This document shows, piece by piece, positions 6,001-8,567 of a DNA stretch of 8,567 bases. How positions within the stretch are numbered: the stretch's first letter is position 1; every line of letters begins with the position of its first letter. The notes under the pieces were generated by a model, which was not told the origin of the DNA, did not search any database, and saw only the letters and a program-made list of their open reading frames with translations. The DNA is from Nitrospirota bacterium (GTDB lineage: Bacteria; Nitrospirota; Nitrospiria; Nitrospirales; NS-4), in assembly GCA_005877525.1 (NCBI GenBank), contig VBON01000036.1, forward strand, positions 1-8,567, in the 5' to 3' direction. A program made the translations under genes and the position numbers.

Positions 6001-7497
6001 ATGAACGCGCTTAAAGTTTTCAATACCATGAGCCGCCGCAAGGAGCTTTTTACGCCGCTCAAGGCCGGCGGGGTACGGATGTACGTCTGCGGCGTGACGG
6101 TCTACGATGAGTGTCATCTGGGACATGCGCGCAGTGCAGTCGTCTTTGATGTCATCTGTCGCTATCTGGAGCACCTGAATTTCGAGGTGACGTTTGTTAA
6201 AAACTTTACGGACATCGATGACAAGATTATCAAGCGCGCGGAGCAAGAGTCTGTGCCCTGGCAAACGGTCACCGGCCGCTACATCGACGCCTACCATCGC
6301 GATATGGAAAGGCTGGGCGTGAGGCTGGCGACCCTTGAGCCGAAAGCCACGGAACATGTGAACGAAATCGTCACATTGATCCAAGCGCTGATTGAAAAGG
6401 ATATCGCCTATCCAGTCGGTCCGGATGTGTATTTTCATATCACGGCTTTTCCCCGCTATGGGGCGCTCTCCAAGCGAAAGCTCGATGAGATGCAGGCCGG
6501 GGCGCGTATCGAAGTCGATGAGCGAAAGCGCCATCCCATGGACTTTGCACTCTGGAAAGGGGCGAAGCCGGGAGAGCCCTCCTGGGACAGCCCGTGGGGG
6601 GCGGGGCGGCCGGGCTGGCATATTGAGTGCTCTGCCATGGCGATCCGCCATCTGGGCGAGACATTCGATATTCATGGAGGAGGAGAGGATCTCATCTTTC
6701 CTCACCACGAGAATGAAATTGCTCAATCAGAATGTGCGACCGGCAAAGAATTCGCTCGGTACTGGGTGCATAACGGCTTGGTCACGATAGACCAGGAAAA
6801 GATGTCGAAATCGCTTGGGAACTTCTTCACGATCCGCGAAATCTTCGAAAAATTTCCGGCCTCGGCACCGGTCACTGCCGAGATCCTGAGATTTTTCCTG
6901 CTGTCCACGCACTATCGCAGCCCCATCGACTTTTCCGATAAGGCTCTCCGGCAAGCACGAGCGGGGCTCAACAACTTTTATGATCTGTTTAAACGTCTTG
7001 AGGAGGGCTCGGCGCAAAGACTTCCCGGAAAGGCTGAGTGGCAGAAAGTGCTCACTCGTATCGCGAGGAGCGTTGAGGAAGCCATGGACGATGATTTCAA
7101 TACTCCCGCGGCGCTGGCCTCGTTGCAGAAGTTTCGCAGTGATGTGAATAGACGGTTGCATGCCGGGCTCTCATCGTCCGAAGGTCAAGAAGCCCTGGGA
7201 GTCTTCCGAAAATGCGGTCAGATCCTCGGACTCTTTCAGGTGCCTTCTTCGGACTGGGAATTCGGGCAGGCAGTTGTGGCGGGTCCTACTGACCCATTGA
7301 TGGACTATCCCCCGACCGTGGTCGTTTCCAGTAAAGCCTCTATAGACGATTCGGAGATTGAGCGGCTTCTTGAGGAGCGTCAGCAGGCTCGGGCAAGAAA
7401 AGATTGGACGCGGGCGGATGCCGTTAGACAGGAGCTTGCCGAGCGCGGCATTGCAATCGAGGACCGGGCCGACGGCAGTACTACCTGGAAGCGGTAA
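6001..7497 (+). CDS. cysS: Cysteine--tRNA ligase
   Basis: Class I aminoacyl-tRNA synthetase that charges tRNA-Cys using ATP; 498 residues, slightly longer than the E. coli enzyme (461). The HIGH-type signature is HLGH at 39-42 in VCGVTVYDECHLGHARS. The KMSKS loop is intact at 267-271 (EKMSKSLGNF). Predicted zinc ligands are C30, C210 (GWHIEC), H235 and E239 (HHENE), matching the known C-C-H-E set. The C-terminal DALR/anticodon region follows from about residue 340. ATG 6001 gives the standard start MNALKVFNT. The frame stays open upstream through the tRNA gene, which cannot be coding. No Shine-Dalgarno is seen before 6001; an 8-codon frame (ATG 5988 to TAA 6012-6014) overlaps the start and might couple, but this is weak. 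rlmB follows 2 bp after the stop, so the two are surely co-transcribed. Confidence 0.97.
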   Translation: MNALKVFNTMSRRKELFTPLKAGGVRMYVCGVTVYDECHLGHARSAVVFDVICRYLEHLNFEVTFVKNFTDIDDKIIKRAEQESVPWQTVTGRYIDAYHRDMERLGVRLATLEPKATEHVNEIVTLIQALIEKDIAYPVGPDVYFHITAFPRYGALSKRKLDEMQAGARIEVDERKRHPMDFALWKGAKPGEPSWDSPWGAGRPGWHIECSAMAIRHLGETFDIHGGGEDLIFPHHENEIAQSECATGKEFARYWVHNGLVTIDQEKMSKSLGNFFTIREIFEKFPASAPVTAEILRFFLLSTHYRSPIDFSDKALRQARAGLNNFYDLFKRLEEGSAQRLPGKAEWQKVLTRIARSVEEAMDDDFNTPAALASLQKFRSDVNRRLHAGLSSSEGQEALGVFRKCGQILGLFQVPSSDWEFGQAVVAGPTDPLMDYPPTVVVSSKASIDDSEIERLLEERQQARARKDWTRADAVRQELAERGIAIEDRADGSTTWKR

Positions 7498-7499
7498 GC

Positions 7500-8274
7500 G
7501 TGAATCGCAGCGACCTGTTATACGGCATTCATCCGATCCTCGAGGCGCTGCGCTCCGCCGAGCGGCAAATTGAAGGGATTTATCTGCAGCACGGTCGAAA
7601 GGGCCGGGAGATCGATGAGGTTCTCACCTTAGCCAAAACCAAACGCGTTACCATCGACTTTCGGCCGAAGGAAGCGCTGGATCGTCTCACGGGCTTGGCC
7701 CATCACCAGGGCGCGGTGGCGATGGTAGCCGCGAAGGCATATCTCTCTTTGGATGAGCTCATGGCAGTGGTGGCATCCAAGGAGCATCCTCTGCTGCTCA
7801 TTCTCGACGGTATCGAAGATCCCCACAATCTTGGAGCGATCTTACGGACCGCGGAAGCCGCGGGGGTTGATGGACTCATTATTCCGGAAAGACGAGCGGT
7901 TGGATTGACGGCGACCGTGGCGAAGACTTCCGCGGGTGCAATCGAATACCTGCCGGTTGCGCGGGTAGTGAATCTTTCACAAACTATCGAGCGTTTGAAG
8001 AAGGGAAACTTCTGGATTTACGCGCTCGATGACAAGGGCGACCAGAACTTTCTTAGCATTGATTACCGAGGAGCCCTGGCCCTCGTGATTGGTGGCCGGC
8101 GAAGGGCGGGGCATCCGTCCGCTCGTCGCCGCACACTGCGATGGGCGAATCCACATCCCGATGAAGGGGAGGGTGTCGAGTCTGAATGCCTCGGTAGCAG
8201 CCGGAGTGCTTCTCTATGAGGTGCTCCGCCAGCGGACAGGGGGCGTTTCAATTAAGCCCGCCGGAACCGAATGA
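7500..8274 (+). CDS. rlmB: 23S rRNA 2'-O-methyltransferase RlmB/TrmH family, frameshifted near the 3' end
   Basis: SPOUT-class, SAM-dependent RNA methyltransferase; RlmB modifies G2251 of 23S rRNA. It starts at GTG 7500, 2 bp after cysS, with GGAAG (7487-7491) as ribosome site. The N-terminal substrate-binding domain (about 1-75, LLYGIHPILEALRS) and the first part of the catalytic domain (LILDGIEDPHNLGAILRTAEA at about 101-121) are intact. The normal frame matches the family up to LALVIGG (codon 199, 8094-8096), then runs to a non-homologous tail ending at 8219. The expected continuation, GEGRGIRPLVAAHCD, IPMKGRVSSLNAS and AAGVLLYEVLRQR, lies in the +1 frame to TGA 8272-8274. One extra base (or four) between about 8088 and 8101 explains this. 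Corrected length would be about 257 residues, near normal. The break hits the SAM-binding knot, so uncorrected protein should be inactive. Real pseudogene versus sequence error cannot be decided here; a close TrmH paralogue is the other identity. Confidence 0.9.
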
Positions 8275-8485
8275 ATCCTTCTTCGATAGCCGCCTTCAGG
8301 AGTTGAGCGGCGTTCGAGACCCGAAGCTTTTTCATCATATTCGCACGGTGCGCCTCGACGGTTTTGACGCTGATCTTCAAGCGAGCGCCGATCTCGCGGT
8401 TCTTCAGGCCATTCCAAATCAATTGAAGGATCTCCTGCTCCCTTTCCGTCAAGGAGGCGACGCCGTCTCTTTTCCTTTTCTCCAT
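8252..8485 (-). CDS. Stand-alone LuxR/NarL-type helix-turn-helix protein
   Basis: A 77-residue protein that is nearly all LuxR/GerE-type DNA-binding domain. LTEREQEILQLIWNGLKNREIG (12-33), ISVKTVEAHRANMMKKLRV (38-56) and the C-terminal helix AAQLLKAAIEEGF show the full four-helix domain, with the recognition helix near 40-52. There is no receiver or autoinducer domain. A TAA in the same frame 8 codons before the ATG rules out an upstream fused domain in this frame. A strong AAAAGGAG ribosome site (plus coordinates 8495-8502) lies 9 bases from the start, inside the end of the upstream minus-strand gene, so translation is probably coupled. Its 3' end overlaps the frameshift-corrected rlmB end by 23 bp, tail to tail. 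Target genes are unknown; it may work with a partner that senses a signal. Confidence 0.85.
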   Translation of the reverse strand: MEKRKRDGVASLTEREQEILQLIWNGLKNREIGARLKISVKTVEAHRANMMKKLRVSNAAQLLKAAIEEGFIRFRRA

Positions 8486-8489
8486 AGCC

Positions 8490-8567
8490 CTAAGCTCCTT
8501 TTCCCATTAATTTACGAACAGTGAACGTGAGATAACCGAGAAACACGGGGAATATCACATATCCAAG
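8490..8567 (-). CDS. C-terminal end of a probable membrane protein (partial)
   Basis: The minus strand is open from the right window edge (8567) to a TAG at plus coordinates 8490-8492, giving 25 residues. They begin LGYVIFPVFLGYLTF, a hydrophobic segment that could be the end of a membrane helix, and finish with the basic tail VRKLMGKGA, which would favour a cytoplasmic C-terminus. The stop is 4 bases before the LuxR-type ATG, and that gene's ribosome site lies within these codons. The operon-like spacing is the main support for this being a real gene. The family is not recognisable from so short a piece. Confidence 0.5.
   Translation of the reverse strand, partial: LGYVIFPVFLGYLTFTVRKLMGKGA

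Noticed and set aside
5992..6726. Minus-strand open frame of 244 codons opposite cysS
   Set aside because: No family motif; fully explained by the conserved CysS frame on the plus strand. Similar frames opposite lysC (2641-3327) and cimA (3411-4049) were rejected for the same reason.

Overview
The window is a dense, almost entirely plus-strand stretch of bacterial chromosome carrying amino-acid biosynthesis and translation genes. The gene order is threonine synthase, apgM-like protein, aspartate kinase, citramalate synthase, IHF/HU, MerR-type regulator, tRNA-Pro, cysS, rlmB. Together with the protein character this suggests a Nitrospira-like bacterium (Nitrospirota), with a Deltaproteobacteria-type lineage as the alternative. 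That assignment is inference from recalled gene order and motifs; no search was run.

Region 1 (1-4970) is an aspartate-family and isoleucine operon: the 3' part of thrC, an apgM-family gene, lysC and cimA. Spacing is very tight: 25 bp between thrC and apgM, 55 bp between apgM and lysC, and a 4-bp ATGA overlap between lysC and cimA. LysC starts the aspartate pathway. ThrC uses O-phosphohomoserine. The apgM-like protein sits exactly where a homoserine kinase would be expected. CimA makes citramalate, so isoleucine can be made without threonine deaminase. Two details stand out: a strong in-frame internal ribosome binding site in lysC at the position where a separate regulatory beta subunit would begin, and an Asp-to-Asn change at a predicted metal ligand of the apgM-like protein.

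Region 2 (4971-5908) begins with a likely sigma70-type promoter whose -35 box overlaps the cimA stop codon. It holds a small DNA-bending protein (IHF alpha/HU family), a 95-bp spacer with two potential stem-loops, a small MerR-type regulator and a tRNA-Pro(GGG) with encoded CCA.

Region 3 (5909-8274) holds cysS followed 2 bp later by rlmB. The rlmB reading frame is broken near 8091-8101. The conserved C-terminus, with the second half of the SPOUT methyltransferase fold, continues in the +1 frame to 8274. This is either a real frameshift mutation or a sequence error.

Region 4 (8252-8567) is on the minus strand: a 77-residue stand-alone LuxR/NarL-type helix-turn-helix protein converging on and overlapping rlmB. 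Just upstream, entering from the right edge, is the last 25 codons of a probable membrane protein. No mobile element, CRISPR array, phage gene or obviously novel multi-gene system is visible; no gene-free gap exceeds about 95 bp.
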